Assembly (NCBI GenBank): GCA_902619165.1
Contig: CACNDI010000007.1
Span: forward strand, 1-64,000
Reading direction: 5' to 3'
Source of the DNA: an uncultured Alphaproteobacteria bacterium
GTDB lineage: Bacteria > Pseudomonadota > Alphaproteobacteria > Rhodobacterales > Rhodobacteraceae
Length of the DNA stretch: 64,000 nucleotides
Made by a program: the position numbers and the translations under genes. Positions within the stretch are counted from its first letter, which is position 1; each line of letters begins with the position of its first letter. Positions 18,634 through 26,992 of the stretch are shown piece after piece. A model generated the notes under the pieces. That model did not search any database. It was not told the origin of the DNA and saw only the letters and a program-made list of their open reading frames with translations.

Positions 18634-19056
18634 ATGAAGGTTTTACTGACATTTTTTGTGTTATTTTGTAGTGTCGCTCTCGGTTTCGGGCAGGAACAGA
18701 AGGCTGGCAATGAGGCCAGTAGAAATACAGAGGAAACGTTTCAAAAGATAATAGACCAATGTGATAATACAGAGATTTTAGTTCTTAGAGCAAAAATTAG
18801 ACTTGAAATCAGTAGAGCTACTGAATCCGCTGGGAAAGACGCAATGGGAATGTTAGAAAGTGCTTACAAAGTTTGTAGTGAAGGGCAAGTTGAAAAAGCT
18901 GTTGAAATGGCAAAAAATGCTTATGAAATTGCTCGACAAGGAGTTACGGATAAATTTGGTCAGGTGGGAGATAATGCGGTGACTGAAGTTCAAAAAAACA
19001 GTGAGGATAAAAAAGTTAATAAGGAAGAACAAAAACCTTGGTGGAAGTTTTGGTGA
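18634..19056 (+). CDS. Small exported helical protein of unknown function in the phn transport operon
   Basis: I do not recognise a family. The protein has 140 residues and a Sec signal (hydrophobic 3-18). The mature part looks largely helical, with cysteines C43 and C81 that could form a disulfide in the periplasm. It ends in a lysine- and tryptophan-rich tail, EEQKPWWKFW, that could touch a membrane surface. A strong ribosome site (AAAGGAGG) lies before the ATG, only 12 nt after phnE2, so it is translated as part of the phosphonate import operon. It could be an accessory to phosphonate capture. That role is inferred from position only. Confidence 0.75.
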   Translation: MKVLLTFFVLFCSVALGFGQEQKAGNEASRNTEETFQKIIDQCDNTEILVLRAKIRLEISRATESAGKDAMGMLESAYKVCSEGQVEKAVEMAKNAYEIARQGVTDKFGQVGDNAVTEVQKNSEDKKVNKEEQKPWWKFW

Positions 19057-19078
19057 ATTAGAATTTCAAGACCAAAGA

Positions 19079-19696
19079 ATGACCCAAAATCTCTCAATCG
19101 AAAAACCGCTTATACACCAAGAGTGCAGCATAAAGAATAGCAACTTTGGACGCTTTGTAGAGATTGGAATGGGTACGCATCTTCTAAATGCTTTTGTCGG
19201 TGATTACTCTTACTGTGCAAGATATTGTGATTTTGCGAATGTTGAGATAGGGAAATTCTCTAATATAGCAAGCTTTGTTAGGATCGGTCCAACAGACCAT
19301 CCTATGGATAAAGCATCTTTGCACCATTTTCTTTACCGCTCTAATGATTACTGGAAGGACCAGAAAGAGGATCACGAATTTTTTGCTGCCCGAGAAGCAA
19401 GAATGGCTAATGTTGGCCATGACACCTGGTTAGGCCATGGCTCAATTATTAAACCAGAAGTAATTATTGGACATGGCTCAATTATTGGAGCAGGAAGTGT
19501 TGTTACAAAAAATATTAAACCATATTCAATAGTGGCAGGAAATCCTGCAAGGCTTATAAGAATGCGATTTAACGATAAAGTTGTTGATCAACTTATGGAA
19601 ATGTCTTGGTGGGATTGGGATCATGATACGATAGGTCAACGGTTAAAGGATTTTAGAGAACTTTCAGTAGAGAGCTTCATAGAGAAGTTTTCTTAA
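19079..19696 (+). CDS. Phosphonate-associated hexapeptide-repeat acetyltransferase
   Basis: A left-handed beta-helix acyltransferase of about 205 residues from ATG 19079. An upstream ATG at 19001 overlaps the previous gene and is rejected. Hexapeptide repeats run from about residue 15 to 155, ending in IGAGSVVTKNIKPYSIVAGNPARLIRMRF. The central loop IGPTDHPMDKASLHHFLYRS matches the transferase family known from phn operons (TIGR03308 in my recollection). It probably acetylates a phosphonate or sugar intermediate. No substrate is proven. It meets the leftward phnM1 gene tail to tail with a 4-nt overlap. Confidence 0.88.
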   Translation: MTQNLSIEKPLIHQECSIKNSNFGRFVEIGMGTHLLNAFVGDYSYCARYCDFANVEIGKFSNIASFVRIGPTDHPMDKASLHHFLYRSNDYWKDQKEDHEFFAAREARMANVGHDTWLGHGSIIKPEVIIGHGSIIGAGSVVTKNIKPYSIVAGNPARLIRMRFNDKVVDQLMEMSWWDWDHDTIGQRLKDFRELSVESFIEKFS

Positions 19697-20865
19697 GCAG
19701 CGCTTAAACTACCCACGAGCTCATCAGACACAAAAAAAGGAATTCCCCTACAGAAGACAGCGACAATTTTTCTATTATCGGGGTTTAATATCAGTAAGTC
19801 AGCTCGGGCATTATCTACTAACTCTCCTCTATCAGCTAAATTTAAAAGCCTAGCTGGATTAGTCGAGATCATCTTATACGAGTTCTCAAATGACCTAACC
19901 TTCATATCAGCCATCTTCCATACCGACTCTAAGAGCGCTGGGTAGTAGTAATCAGAAACCAAGCAGTCAACTAGATCACTTTTAACTAATTTTATTGCAT
20001 CTATGTTTCCAGCTTGTGATCCTCCTCTCATGATATTTGGTGCTCCCATTATGACACCGTTGTTATTTTTCTTTGCTGCCTCAGCCGCTTGCAAAGTTGT
20101 TGGAAATTCGCAGATGTAAGCCCCGAGTGAATTATAATACTCTCTGTCTGAAGGGCTATCGTCATCATGTGATCCAAGGGTAATGTTTCTTCTTTTCAGT
20201 TCTCCTGAGAGTTCTTCAAGAAACCCCTTAACTCTCACATTATTCTTCAAGTAACCCTTTACAATGTTTATATGTTGCTCGCCAGTTCTACCTGTTTGAC
20301 CAGCCCAAGCCTCGATCCTCGGTTTATCGTTTTCCCACTTTTTAATTGCCTCAGGCAAATGGTTGTTAAAGACTAAGTAATCAATATTAAATTGATCTAT
20401 AAGATCAATAAGATATTTTTTCTCGTCAATCAGGTGTGTTTCAAATCTTATTTGAAGCCGTAGATCGGGCAAAAAGTCATTTTTTAGTATTTTTAAAGAC
20501 GTTAGCAATTCAGTAGTAAACTCAGGACTTCTGTATCCACCTTCCCAAGAATAGCATTGAGCTAAATAGGCAGTGGTAATTCCATTATATATTAATTCGT
20601 TACTTAAATTTTTGAGGGCTATTGTATGTTTTACCGGAGCGGAAGGTCTTGGGAATAAGTGGCGTTCGAAGCCATCCCCATGAAGATCTATTATTCCGGG
20701 AAGAACGTAGAAATTCCCCATGTTATAATGCCTGTATGGGCTACTTTCCCTATCTAATTGAATTTTACCTTGTTCAATGGTTAAGCTTCCCTTTTGAAGT
20801 TTGCCATCAATTAAAACGTTAGAGCTAGAGAAAGAAAAATCTGAAAACATAGTGTCGGTGTACAT
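19693..20865 (-). CDS. phnM: PhnM-family metal-dependent hydrolase (copy 1, divergent)
   Basis: An amidohydrolase-fold protein of 390 residues. Metal-site motifs are PGIIDLHGDGFERH, LGSHDDDSPSDREY and SDYYYPALL, with the PhnM segments CEFPTTLQAAEAA and GAPNIMRGGSQAGN. PhnM removes pyrophosphate from ribose-1-phosphonate-5-triphosphate in the C-P lyase pathway. It differs from the canonical copy at 28970 (DGFERH against DNLERH), so it may act on another substrate. It is alone on this strand, tail to tail with the hexapeptide gene. A PHO-box array ends only 7 nt before the ATG, so the mRNA may have little or no leader. Confidence 0.88.
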   Translation of the reverse strand: MYTDTMFSDFSFSSSNVLIDGKLQKGSLTIEQGKIQLDRESSPYRHYNMGNFYVLPGIIDLHGDGFERHLFPRPSAPVKHTIALKNLSNELIYNGITTAYLAQCYSWEGGYRSPEFTTELLTSLKILKNDFLPDLRLQIRFETHLIDEKKYLIDLIDQFNIDYLVFNNHLPEAIKKWENDKPRIEAWAGQTGRTGEQHINIVKGYLKNNVRVKGFLEELSGELKRRNITLGSHDDDSPSDREYYNSLGAYICEFPTTLQAAEAAKKNNNGVIMGAPNIMRGGSQAGNIDAIKLVKSDLVDCLVSDYYYPALLESVWKMADMKVRSFENSYKMISTNPARLLNLADRGELVDNARADLLILNPDNRKIVAVFCRGIPFFVSDELVGSLSAA

Positions 20866-20872
20866 TTAAATT

Positions 20873-20901
20873 ATGACAAGAATGTTACAAAAAGTTTACA
20901 A
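20873..20901 (-). promoter_or_regulatory. PHO-box array directly upstream of phnM copy 1
   Basis: On the minus strand three half-sites, TTGTAAA, TTGTAAC and TTGTCAT, start exactly 11 nt apart with 4-nt spacers. The sequence CATAAT overlaps the last site and is a plausible -10 element. Transcription would then begin close to the ATG at 20865, giving a leaderless or nearly leaderless message. One of the best PHO-box candidates in the window. Confidence 0.7.
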
Positions 20902-20954
20902 AAATTTCTCAATTTTTAAGGTTACTTTCCTAATACTACTGATATCGTCATAGG

Positions 20955-22175
20955 ATGACTTTGTGGAAGATTTTCATTACATTTCTTTCTTTAGGCTTTA
21001 CATCCTTTGGAGGACCTACCGCCCATATAGGTTTTTTTAGAGAAAAGTTTGTAGAGCGGATGAAGATTATCGATGATATGAGATTCACGCATTTACTATC
21101 GATAACACAAGCATTGCCAGGACCAACTTCGAGTCAATTAGCATTAGCTATTGGGTTGCAGCAAGGAGGGATTATTAGTGGTCACCTAGCCTTATTAGCA
21201 TTCAGCCTACCATCAACTTTTATAATGATTGCTTTTGCTCTATTTATATCCAACGATTTGGTGGTTTTAAGTTCCTTAACTATTGTTGGATTATCGTCCA
21301 TCTCTATTCCTATCGTGGGGAAGGCGGTCTATTCAATGTTTAAGATGTTTTGTAATGATAACTTGGACAAAATAGGGTTTATAATTTTTTCCGGTATTTT
21401 AATTTTTACTAACTTATTACTATACCCTATCGCGATTCTTCTTATTGGCTGGATATATGGTGTGCTTTCAACCAATGACACTGTTAAAGGACCAAACTTT
21501 TCTAACCAGTTGAAAATAGGGAACAGTATACATTCTATTCTCTGTCTTTTTATTCTTGTGATTTTATTAATTTTTTCGAATATTATCAGTTTAGAAGGCG
21601 TTCCTGCAATATGCCGGGACTTTTTCAATATGAGTTTTTTGGTTTTTGGAGGTGGTCACGTTGTGCTCCCGTTGTTAGAGGGTGTAGTTGTCCAGAATGG
21701 CTTTATATCTTCGGAAGATTTTATGCTTGGCTATGGAATGGCCCAAGCTATTCCTGGACCACTATTTTCTTTTGCAGCGTATCTTGGTGCTCTATTAGGC
21801 GACGTGTCAGATCAGAAAAAGCTCTTGTACTCATTAATTCTACTAATTTCTCTTTATGGCTCCACCTTACTTCTCGTAGCTCCTGCAATAAACTTTTGGA
21901 ATGTTCTTCAAAGACATAGAATTTTTCTGCGGGGAATAAGGGGAGTAAATGTAGCTGTAACCTCAATTCTATTTGTAAGTTTTTTGGCTTTTGTTATACC
22001 ATCGATAGCAACATCAGAAACATCGATTATTTTAATTCTAATTTCCTTCATCCTGATTTTTTATCTACGGATGTCACCTTGGCTATCTCTTATTTTTTTA
22101 GGCCTTATGGGCGCTTGCTTCACTCAACTTAAACATTACGGATTGGATTTAAATACATTGACGAATATTATTTAA
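20955..22175 (+). CDS. chrA: ChrA-family (CHR) anion transporter, two-domain form
   Basis: A membrane protein of 406 residues with duplicated CHR domains. The N-terminal domain has FTSFGGPTAHIGFFREKF and QALPGPTSSQLALAIGLQQGG; the C-terminal domain repeats the pattern with FGGGHVVLPLLEG and GMAQAIPGPLFSFAAYLG. CHR proteins export chromate, a sulfate analogue, and some may move other oxyanions. Divergent from phnM1 and upstream of the C-P lyase cluster. Its real substrate in this oxyanion-rich setting is open. Confidence 0.9.
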   Translation: MTLWKIFITFLSLGFTSFGGPTAHIGFFREKFVERMKIIDDMRFTHLLSITQALPGPTSSQLALAIGLQQGGIISGHLALLAFSLPSTFIMIAFALFISNDLVVLSSLTIVGLSSISIPIVGKAVYSMFKMFCNDNLDKIGFIIFSGILIFTNLLLYPIAILLIGWIYGVLSTNDTVKGPNFSNQLKIGNSIHSILCLFILVILLIFSNIISLEGVPAICRDFFNMSFLVFGGGHVVLPLLEGVVVQNGFISSEDFMLGYGMAQAIPGPLFSFAAYLGALLGDVSDQKKLLYSLILLISLYGSTLLLVAPAINFWNVLQRHRIFLRGIRGVNVAVTSILFVSFLAFVIPSIATSETSIILILISFILIFYLRMSPWLSLIFLGLMGACFTQLKHYGLDLNTLTNII

Positions 22176-22326
22176 ACCCAGATCTATTGACGTGAACCGT
22201 GTTAGACATAAGAAGGCCTTGCCTGATTTTCTCGGCCTTTTTTACTTTTCCTAAAGCGTAAGCTTTCAATAGCTTAGTTTGCTTTTTTCTGAAAAAATTC
22301 TCTGATTTTACTGTTCGAAACCTCAT
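22168..22326 (-). CDS. Possible small basic protein, 52 residues
   Basis: A short open frame on the minus strand: ATG at 22326, stop at 22168, with GAGGGG 5 nt before the start. The product is very basic (about a quarter Lys and Arg), begins MRFRTVKSENFFRKKQ, and has no membrane segment. It is unlike any family I know. Its end overlaps the chrA end by 8 nt. The same DNA holds a possible chrA terminator, so this may be a chance frame. Support is the ribosome site and the length in an otherwise empty gap. Confidence 0.3.
   Translation of the reverse strand: MRFRTVKSENFFRKKQTKLLKAYALGKVKKAEKIRQGLLMSNTVHVNRSGFK
22211..22243 (+). terminator. Possible terminator after chrA
   Basis: AAGGCC at 22213-22218 pairs with GGCCTT at 22234-22239 across a 15-nt loop, and a run of T follows through 22243. 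The stem is short and the loop large, so this is a weak rho-independent terminator candidate for the rightward chrA transcript. Confidence 0.4.
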
Positions 22327-22405
22327 TTTTCCCCTCAATCTGAATTTTTTTACAAATTATGATACATATAAATATAAAAAAATCAACAATAATAATGCTT
22401 TACTT

Positions 22406-22433
22406 AGTCATATTTATGTCATATAAATGTCAT
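22406..22433 (+). promoter_or_regulatory. PHO-box array at the start of the Sel1-repeat gene
   Basis: Three half-sites AGTCAT, TGTCAT and TGTCAT start at 22406, 22417 and 22428, exactly 11 nt apart. CATAAT at 22434-22439 follows and overlaps the annotated ATG. Oriented rightward, toward the Sel1 gene and then phnG. The nearness to the ATG makes either a leaderless start or a start further downstream likely. Confidence 0.65.
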
Positions 22434-22437
22434 CATA

Positions 22438-23205
22438 ATGTATTATTCAAAAAAATACGCTAAGAAATCCCCATACATTTTAGTATTCATAGCATTTGTC
22501 TCGCTTTTAGTGATCGATTTAACTGGTAAAAAAAAAGAGAAAGATGATATTAGTTTCACGGAGCTCAGCTTCAATAAGGTAATGGCCTATTCGGGCCATC
22601 CGGAATATCAATACAAATTAGGAAGGGCGTATGATAAAGGGCTGTTGGTGTTACAAAATAATGAAGTGGCTATAAAATGGTATAAAAAAGCAGCAAAAAA
22701 AAAGCACCCTAAAGCTATGACTAACTTGGCATATTTTTATGATCAAGGATTAGTGCTAGAAAAAAACAAAGGTAGAGCTCTTGACCTTTATTTGGATGCT
22801 GCAAGGTTAGGTAATTCGGTGGCTCAATACAATGTGGCTCTCATGTACGAGAGTGGAGAAGGCTCTCCAGTAAATATTACAAGAGCAAAATATTGGTACC
22901 TTTTGGCTGCCGAGGGTGGAGATTATCATGCACAATATAACTTGGCGCTATTACTTGAAAAAGGTAAATGCATCAAGCAAGACCTCAAGAGAGCTCTTTA
23001 TTGGTATGAAAAAGCTGCCTCATCAGGCTTAGTAGAGGCACAATTTAATTTAGGCTACATGCATCATATGGGAATCGGCACGAAGCAAAGCTTTTCCGAG
23101 GCAATGAAGTGGTATTTGTCGGCTGCTGATAATGGCGATTATGATGCAAAGTTCAATTTGGAGCAAATAAGGATTTTTCTTAAAGAAAAAGCTCATAGAA
23201 CTTAA
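22438..23205 (+). CDS. Membrane-anchored Sel1-repeat (SLR/TPR-like) protein
   Basis: A protein of 255 residues. A membrane helix near 13-28 acts as an uncleaved anchor or signal. About five Sel1-like repeats follow, each with the form A-x-Y-x-L-G/A and W-Y/L-x-x-A-A (for example YQYKLGRAYDKG, AKYWYLLAAEGGDYHAQYNL). Such solenoids bind other proteins. No Sel1 protein is part of the classical phn set, so a link to phosphonate use is inferred from the PHO box and from the C-P lyase operon that begins right after. No ribosome site precedes the ATG, and the start is uncertain. Confidence 0.8.
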   Translation: MYYSKKYAKKSPYILVFIAFVSLLVIDLTGKKKEKDDISFTELSFNKVMAYSGHPEYQYKLGRAYDKGLLVLQNNEVAIKWYKKAAKKKHPKAMTNLAYFYDQGLVLEKNKGRALDLYLDAARLGNSVAQYNVALMYESGEGSPVNITRAKYWYLLAAEGGDYHAQYNLALLLEKGKCIKQDLKRALYWYEKAASSGLVEAQFNLGYMHHMGIGTKQSFSEAMKWYLSAADNGDYDAKFNLEQIRIFLKEKAHRT

Positions 23206-23206
23206 T

Positions 23207-23235
23207 CTGTCATGTTCTTGTCATAATTTTCAAAT
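23207..23235 (+). promoter_or_regulatory. PHO box upstream of phnG
   Basis: CTGTCAT at 23207 and TTGTCAT at 23218 are 11 nt apart and nearly match the E. coli consensus; a third weaker element TTCAAAT starts at 23229. TAAATA at 23235-23240 lies about 10 nt after the second site and fits a -10 element. This should drive the phnGHIJKLN operon. The box begins 2 nt after the Sel1 gene ends. Confidence 0.8.
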
Positions 23236-23292
23236 AAATAACCAATTATAGGTTAGTTTCAACCGATTTAATTATAAACCGTATGGGTAAGC

Positions 23293-23739
23293 ATGTCACT
23301 AGTCAGGTCTAAATGGTTGAGCTATTTAGCAAAATCATCTGAATCCGATCTCGTTGGGTTGTATGAGTCTACTGGGTTAGATCCGAGCTATACTTATCTG
23401 AGAAAACCGGAAATAGGCACAATTATGGCGACAGCGAGGATTGGAAACACTGGGCAAAAATTTAATGCAGGCGAAATTTCCGTTACGCGATGCTCTATTC
23501 AATTAGAAGACGGTAAGTTAGTTGGTCATGGATATGTGCAAGGTAGAAGTAAAAAGAAGTCGACAGTTGCTGCGCTATGTGACGCTTTAATGCAAAGCGA
23601 TAAAAGGACCTTAATTGAAAGTAAAATAGTAATAAAACTAAAAGAAATTGAGAAAAAAAGACATGACTTAATTAAAAGAAAAGCAGAAAAAACAAAGGTG
23701 GATTTTTTTACTCTTGTGCGTGGAGAAGACGAAAAATGA
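23293..23739 (+). CDS. phnG: C-P lyase subunit PhnG
   Basis: A protein of 148 residues with the PhnG patterns KPEIGTIMATARIGNTGQKFNAGE in two parts and DGKLVGHGYVQGRSK. It is part of the PhnGHIJ core complex that activates phosphonates with MgATP and cleaves the C-P bond. Its ATG at 23293 has GGGTAAG upstream. The stop overlaps the phnH start by 4 nt. Confidence 0.94.
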   Translation: MSLVRSKWLSYLAKSSESDLVGLYESTGLDPSYTYLRKPEIGTIMATARIGNTGQKFNAGEISVTRCSIQLEDGKLVGHGYVQGRSKKKSTVAALCDALMQSDKRTLIESKIVIKLKEIEKKRHDLIKRKAEKTKVDFFTLVRGEDEK

Positions 23740-24299
23740 CAAATCCGCTTCCCTTCTTCCAAGACCAGTCCAAGGATGCTGCTAGAGCTTTTAGGATAGC
23801 GTTGAAAGCGATGGCAATGCCAGGAAAAATTCAGAATTTTCAGGTCATTGATGGACTTCCCACCCCTCTATCTATCGCTGGTGCAACGCTTATATTAGTT
23901 TTTTGTGATTTTAATACTAAGATTTTTTTAGGAGAGACCTTTCGAAATAAAAATGTCGAGGATTGGATAAATTTTTATACCGGTGCAAAAATTTCTGGCG
24001 ATAAAAATGTTGATTTCGCAGTGGGGCATATAGAGGAACTACTACCTTTTCACGAATTTCCTATTGGTACGGACGAGTATCCCGACAGGTCGGCCAATAT
24101 TGTGATTGAAAATGCAAGCAAAGATGTAAAAAGTTTTTCTCTAAATGGACCAGGGATTAAAGAGACGCTTCATGTAGAGCTCCCGGAAAAGATTATTGAA
24201 AGAGAAAGTGCTATCAGTTTTCCTTTAGGAGTTGATATTTTTTTGGCAAAAGAAAATTTTGTTATGGGACTGCCTAGAACAACAATGGTAGAGACATAA
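23736..24299 (+). CDS. phnH: C-P lyase subunit PhnH
   Basis: A protein of 187 residues. The N-terminal FRIALKAMAMPGKIQ and the C-terminal FPLGVDIFLA match PhnH. It is a PLP-transferase-like fold without cofactor that forms part of the PhnGHIJ core. It overlaps phnG by 4 nt and lies 1 nt before phnI, so translation is probably coupled. Confidence 0.94.
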   Translation: MTNPLPFFQDQSKDAARAFRIALKAMAMPGKIQNFQVIDGLPTPLSIAGATLILVFCDFNTKIFLGETFRNKNVEDWINFYTGAKISGDKNVDFAVGHIEELLPFHEFPIGTDEYPDRSANIVIENASKDVKSFSLNGPGIKETLHVELPEKIIERESAISFPLGVDIFLAKENFVMGLPRTTMVET

Positions 24300-24300
24300 T

Positions 24301-25383
24301 ATGTATGTAGCTGTAAAAGGAGGCGAAAGAGCGATTGATAATGCACATAGGTGGCTGGAGGATGAACGTCGAGGAGACAGAAAAGTCACAGATCTGAGTG
24401 TCGATCAAATAAAGACTCAATTATCTTTATCAATAGCAAAAGTGATGGCTGAAGGTTCGCTATTTGATCCTGAGCTTGCTTCTTTAGCAATAAAGCAAGC
24501 TAGAGGAGATTTAATCGAAGCGATTTTTTTAATAAGAGCATACCGAACAACCTTACCGAGATTTGGAGTTGGGCAGCCTATAAATACGGACAAAATGATT
24601 GCTAAAAGAAGAATATCCGCGACGTTTAAGGACATTCCAGGAGGCCAGCTTCTTGGACCGACTTTTGATTACACTCATCGACTTTTAGATTTCAAACTAT
24701 TAGCAGATGGCAGCATCGATGAATTTGAGCCTGGAAAAGATACTGAACAAATGTTCCAACACGTCACTCAGTTCCTAAATAATGAAGGAATTATTGAGAC
24801 AGAAGAGACATCATCTAGTGAAGCGGAGTCGCCAGATCTCACTCGACAGCCTTTGGAAATTCCTGCTAATAGAGCATTGCGGCTACAGGCTCTTACTCGA
24901 AGCGATGAAGGGTTTTTATTAGGTATGGCATACTCAACCCAAAGGGGGTTCGGAAGAAATCATCCATTCGTTGGTGAGCTAAGAATAGGACTTATATCTG
25001 TTGAATTTGAAATCCCAGAGATAGGGTTTAATATAGAGATAGCTGAGATAGAGATTTCAGAATGCGAGACGGTTAATCAATTTCTGGGCTCAAAGACCCA
25101 CCCCCCTAAATTTACTAGAGGCTATGGTTTTGTTTTTGGTCAATCGGAGAGGAAAGCGATATCGATGGCTTTAGTTGATCGCGCTCTACGTTGGAAAGAA
25201 TTGGGAGAGGTTAGCGATGGTGCTCCCGCTCAAGATGAAGAGTTTGTTCTGTACCATGGAGATAATATTCAAGCGACTGGTTTTGTAGAGCATATTAAGC
25301 TTCCTCATTATGTCGATTTTCAGGCAGAACTGGAGCTAATTAGAAAGATAAGAAAAACAGCTTTTGAGGCAAAAAAAGGATGA
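24301..25383 (+). CDS. phnI: C-P lyase nucleosidase subunit PhnI
   Basis: A protein of 360 residues starting MYVAVKGGERAIDNAHRWL, typical of PhnI. Other family segments are LTRSDEGFLLGMAYSTQRGFGR split across two lines and FVLYHGDNIQATGFVEHIKLPHY. With PhnG, H and L it transfers the phosphonate to ribose of ATP, releasing adenine. The stop overlaps the phnJ start by 4 nt. Length is normal. Confidence 0.95.
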   Translation: MYVAVKGGERAIDNAHRWLEDERRGDRKVTDLSVDQIKTQLSLSIAKVMAEGSLFDPELASLAIKQARGDLIEAIFLIRAYRTTLPRFGVGQPINTDKMIAKRRISATFKDIPGGQLLGPTFDYTHRLLDFKLLADGSIDEFEPGKDTEQMFQHVTQFLNNEGIIETEETSSSEAESPDLTRQPLEIPANRALRLQALTRSDEGFLLGMAYSTQRGFGRNHPFVGELRIGLISVEFEIPEIGFNIEIAEIEISECETVNQFLGSKTHPPKFTRGYGFVFGQSERKAISMALVDRALRWKELGEVSDGAPAQDEEFVLYHGDNIQATGFVEHIKLPHYVDFQAELELIRKIRKTAFEAKKG

Positions 25384-26216
25384 GTAACTCCGAAGAGGAT
25401 TTCAATTTTGCTTACCTTGATGAGCAAACCAAGAGAATGATAAGAAGGGCTCTAATAAAAGCGATATGCATTCCAGGATATCAGGTTCCCTTTGCAAGTA
25501 GGGAAATGCCAATGCCTTATGGTTGGGGTACTGGCGGCGTTCAGGTCACAGCAGCATGCTTGCAAGAAACGGATGTATTGAAGGTCATAGATCAGGGTTC
25601 AGATGACACAACCAACGCAGTCTCTATAAGAAAATTTTTTGAAAGGGTAGCTGGTGTAAAAACCACTGAAAACACTGGAAAAGCATCTGTAATTCAAACC
25701 AGACACCGCATTCCCGAACAAGTTTTATCAGAAGATCAAATACTCGTTTATCAAGTCCCAATACCAGAGCCCTTAAGATTTTTAGAGCCTAGAGAGACCG
25801 AAACAAGGGTTATGCACGCATTAGAAGAATATGGCTTGATGCATGTTAAATTATATGAAGACATATCTATTAACGGGGAGATTTCCACAGCATACGCTTA
25901 TCCAGTAAAAGTTAACGATCGTTATATAATGGATCCATCACCTACACCAAAATTTGATAACCCAAAAATGAATTTTTGCTCGGCAATTCAGCTTTTTGGA
26001 GCTGGGAGAGAACAAAGGATTTACGCAGTTCCTCCATATACTAAGGTTATAAGTCTTGATTTTGAAGATTATCCATTTGAAGCCTCAAGAGCCGAGAAGA
26101 CTTGTGAAATATGTGGTGCCACCAATACATATCTCGATGAAGTGGTTATTGATGATAAGGGAACTAGAATGTTTTCATGTTCAGATAGTGATTACTGCAA
26201 TAGTCAAAAAAGTTAA
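25380..26216 (+). CDS. phnJ: C-P lyase catalytic subunit PhnJ (radical SAM type)
   Basis: A protein of 278 residues. Four cysteines at C242, C245, C267 and C273 keep the unusual CX2CX21CX5C spacing of the PhnJ iron-sulfur site, and G33 lies in IPGYQVPFASREMPMPYGWG, the glycyl-radical region. PhnJ cleaves the C-P bond of 5-phosphoribosyl-1-phosphonate, giving the cyclic phosphate and an alkane; methylphosphonate gives methane. All key residues are present, so the enzyme should be active. It is translationally coupled to phnI and 3 nt from phnK. Confidence 0.97.
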   Translation: MSNSEEDFNFAYLDEQTKRMIRRALIKAICIPGYQVPFASREMPMPYGWGTGGVQVTAACLQETDVLKVIDQGSDDTTNAVSIRKFFERVAGVKTTENTGKASVIQTRHRIPEQVLSEDQILVYQVPIPEPLRFLEPRETETRVMHALEEYGLMHVKLYEDISINGEISTAYAYPVKVNDRYIMDPSPTPKFDNPKMNFCSAIQLFGAGREQRIYAVPPYTKVISLDFEDYPFEASRAEKTCEICGATNTYLDEVVIDDKGTRMFSCSDSDYCNSQKS

Positions 26217-26219
26217 ATA

Positions 26220-26990
26220 ATGGAACAGATTTTAAAAGCGAAGGCTATAAATAAGAAATTTGGCGATGTGTATGCTTGCAACAACTTAAGTATAGAGCTT
26301 TACACTGGTGAGGTCGTTGGAATTGTTGGAGAGTCTGGCTCTGGCAAATCAACTCTTCTAAATTGCTTGTCTGGAAGCTTGGTACCAGATGGTGGTAATA
26401 TAACATATTTGGATAGAGATAATAATTGGTTGGATCTATTGTCTTTGCCGGAACCCAGAAAAAGAAACCTACTGAGAACCGAGTGGGCCTTTGTCCATCA
26501 AAATCCTCGAGATGGTCTTAGAATGGCAGTGAGTGCTGGAGGGAACATTGGCGAAAGACTAATGGCAATAGGGTATAGAAATTACTCCCAAATTAGGGCT
26601 GAAGCCACCGAATGGATCGAAAAGGTTGAAATAGATGCAATCAGACTGGATGACAAACCGAGTATTTTTTCTGGTGGAATGCAACAAAGACTTCAGATTG
26701 CTAAAAACCTTATAACGAAACCTAGGCTAATATTTATGGATGAACCTACAGGTGGGCTTGATGTATCTGTCCAAGCAAGATTACTTGATCTCATAAGATC
26801 TTTGGTTAGAGAATTAGGATTGTCAGTAATAATCGTAACGCATGATCTTGCAGTTGCGAGGTTCATGGCAAATAGATTGATTGTTATGAAAAATGGTAAA
26901 ATAGTTGAAACTGGATTAACCGACCAAGTTTTGGATGATCCACAGCATTCCTACACGCAGTTACTTGTCTCCTCAATACTAAAGGTGTAA
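26220..26990 (+). CDS. phnK: C-P lyase ABC-type ATPase PhnK
   Basis: An ABC ATPase of 256 residues: Walker A GESGSGKST, signature FSGGMQQRLQ, Walker B LIFMDEPTGGLDVSVQ and switch histidine in IIVTHDLAVARFM. The sequence resembles oligopeptide-transporter ATPases, as PhnK does. It binds the PhnGHIJ core and is not a transporter subunit. Only 3 nt follow phnJ and 2 nt separate it from phnL. Confidence 0.94.
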   Translation: MEQILKAKAINKKFGDVYACNNLSIELYTGEVVGIVGESGSGKSTLLNCLSGSLVPDGGNITYLDRDNNWLDLLSLPEPRKRNLLRTEWAFVHQNPRDGLRMAVSAGGNIGERLMAIGYRNYSQIRAEATEWIEKVEIDAIRLDDKPSIFSGGMQQRLQIAKNLITKPRLIFMDEPTGGLDVSVQARLLDLIRSLVRELGLSVIIVTHDLAVARFMANRLIVMKNGKIVETGLTDQVLDDPQHSYTQLLVSSILKV

Positions 26991-26992
26991 AA

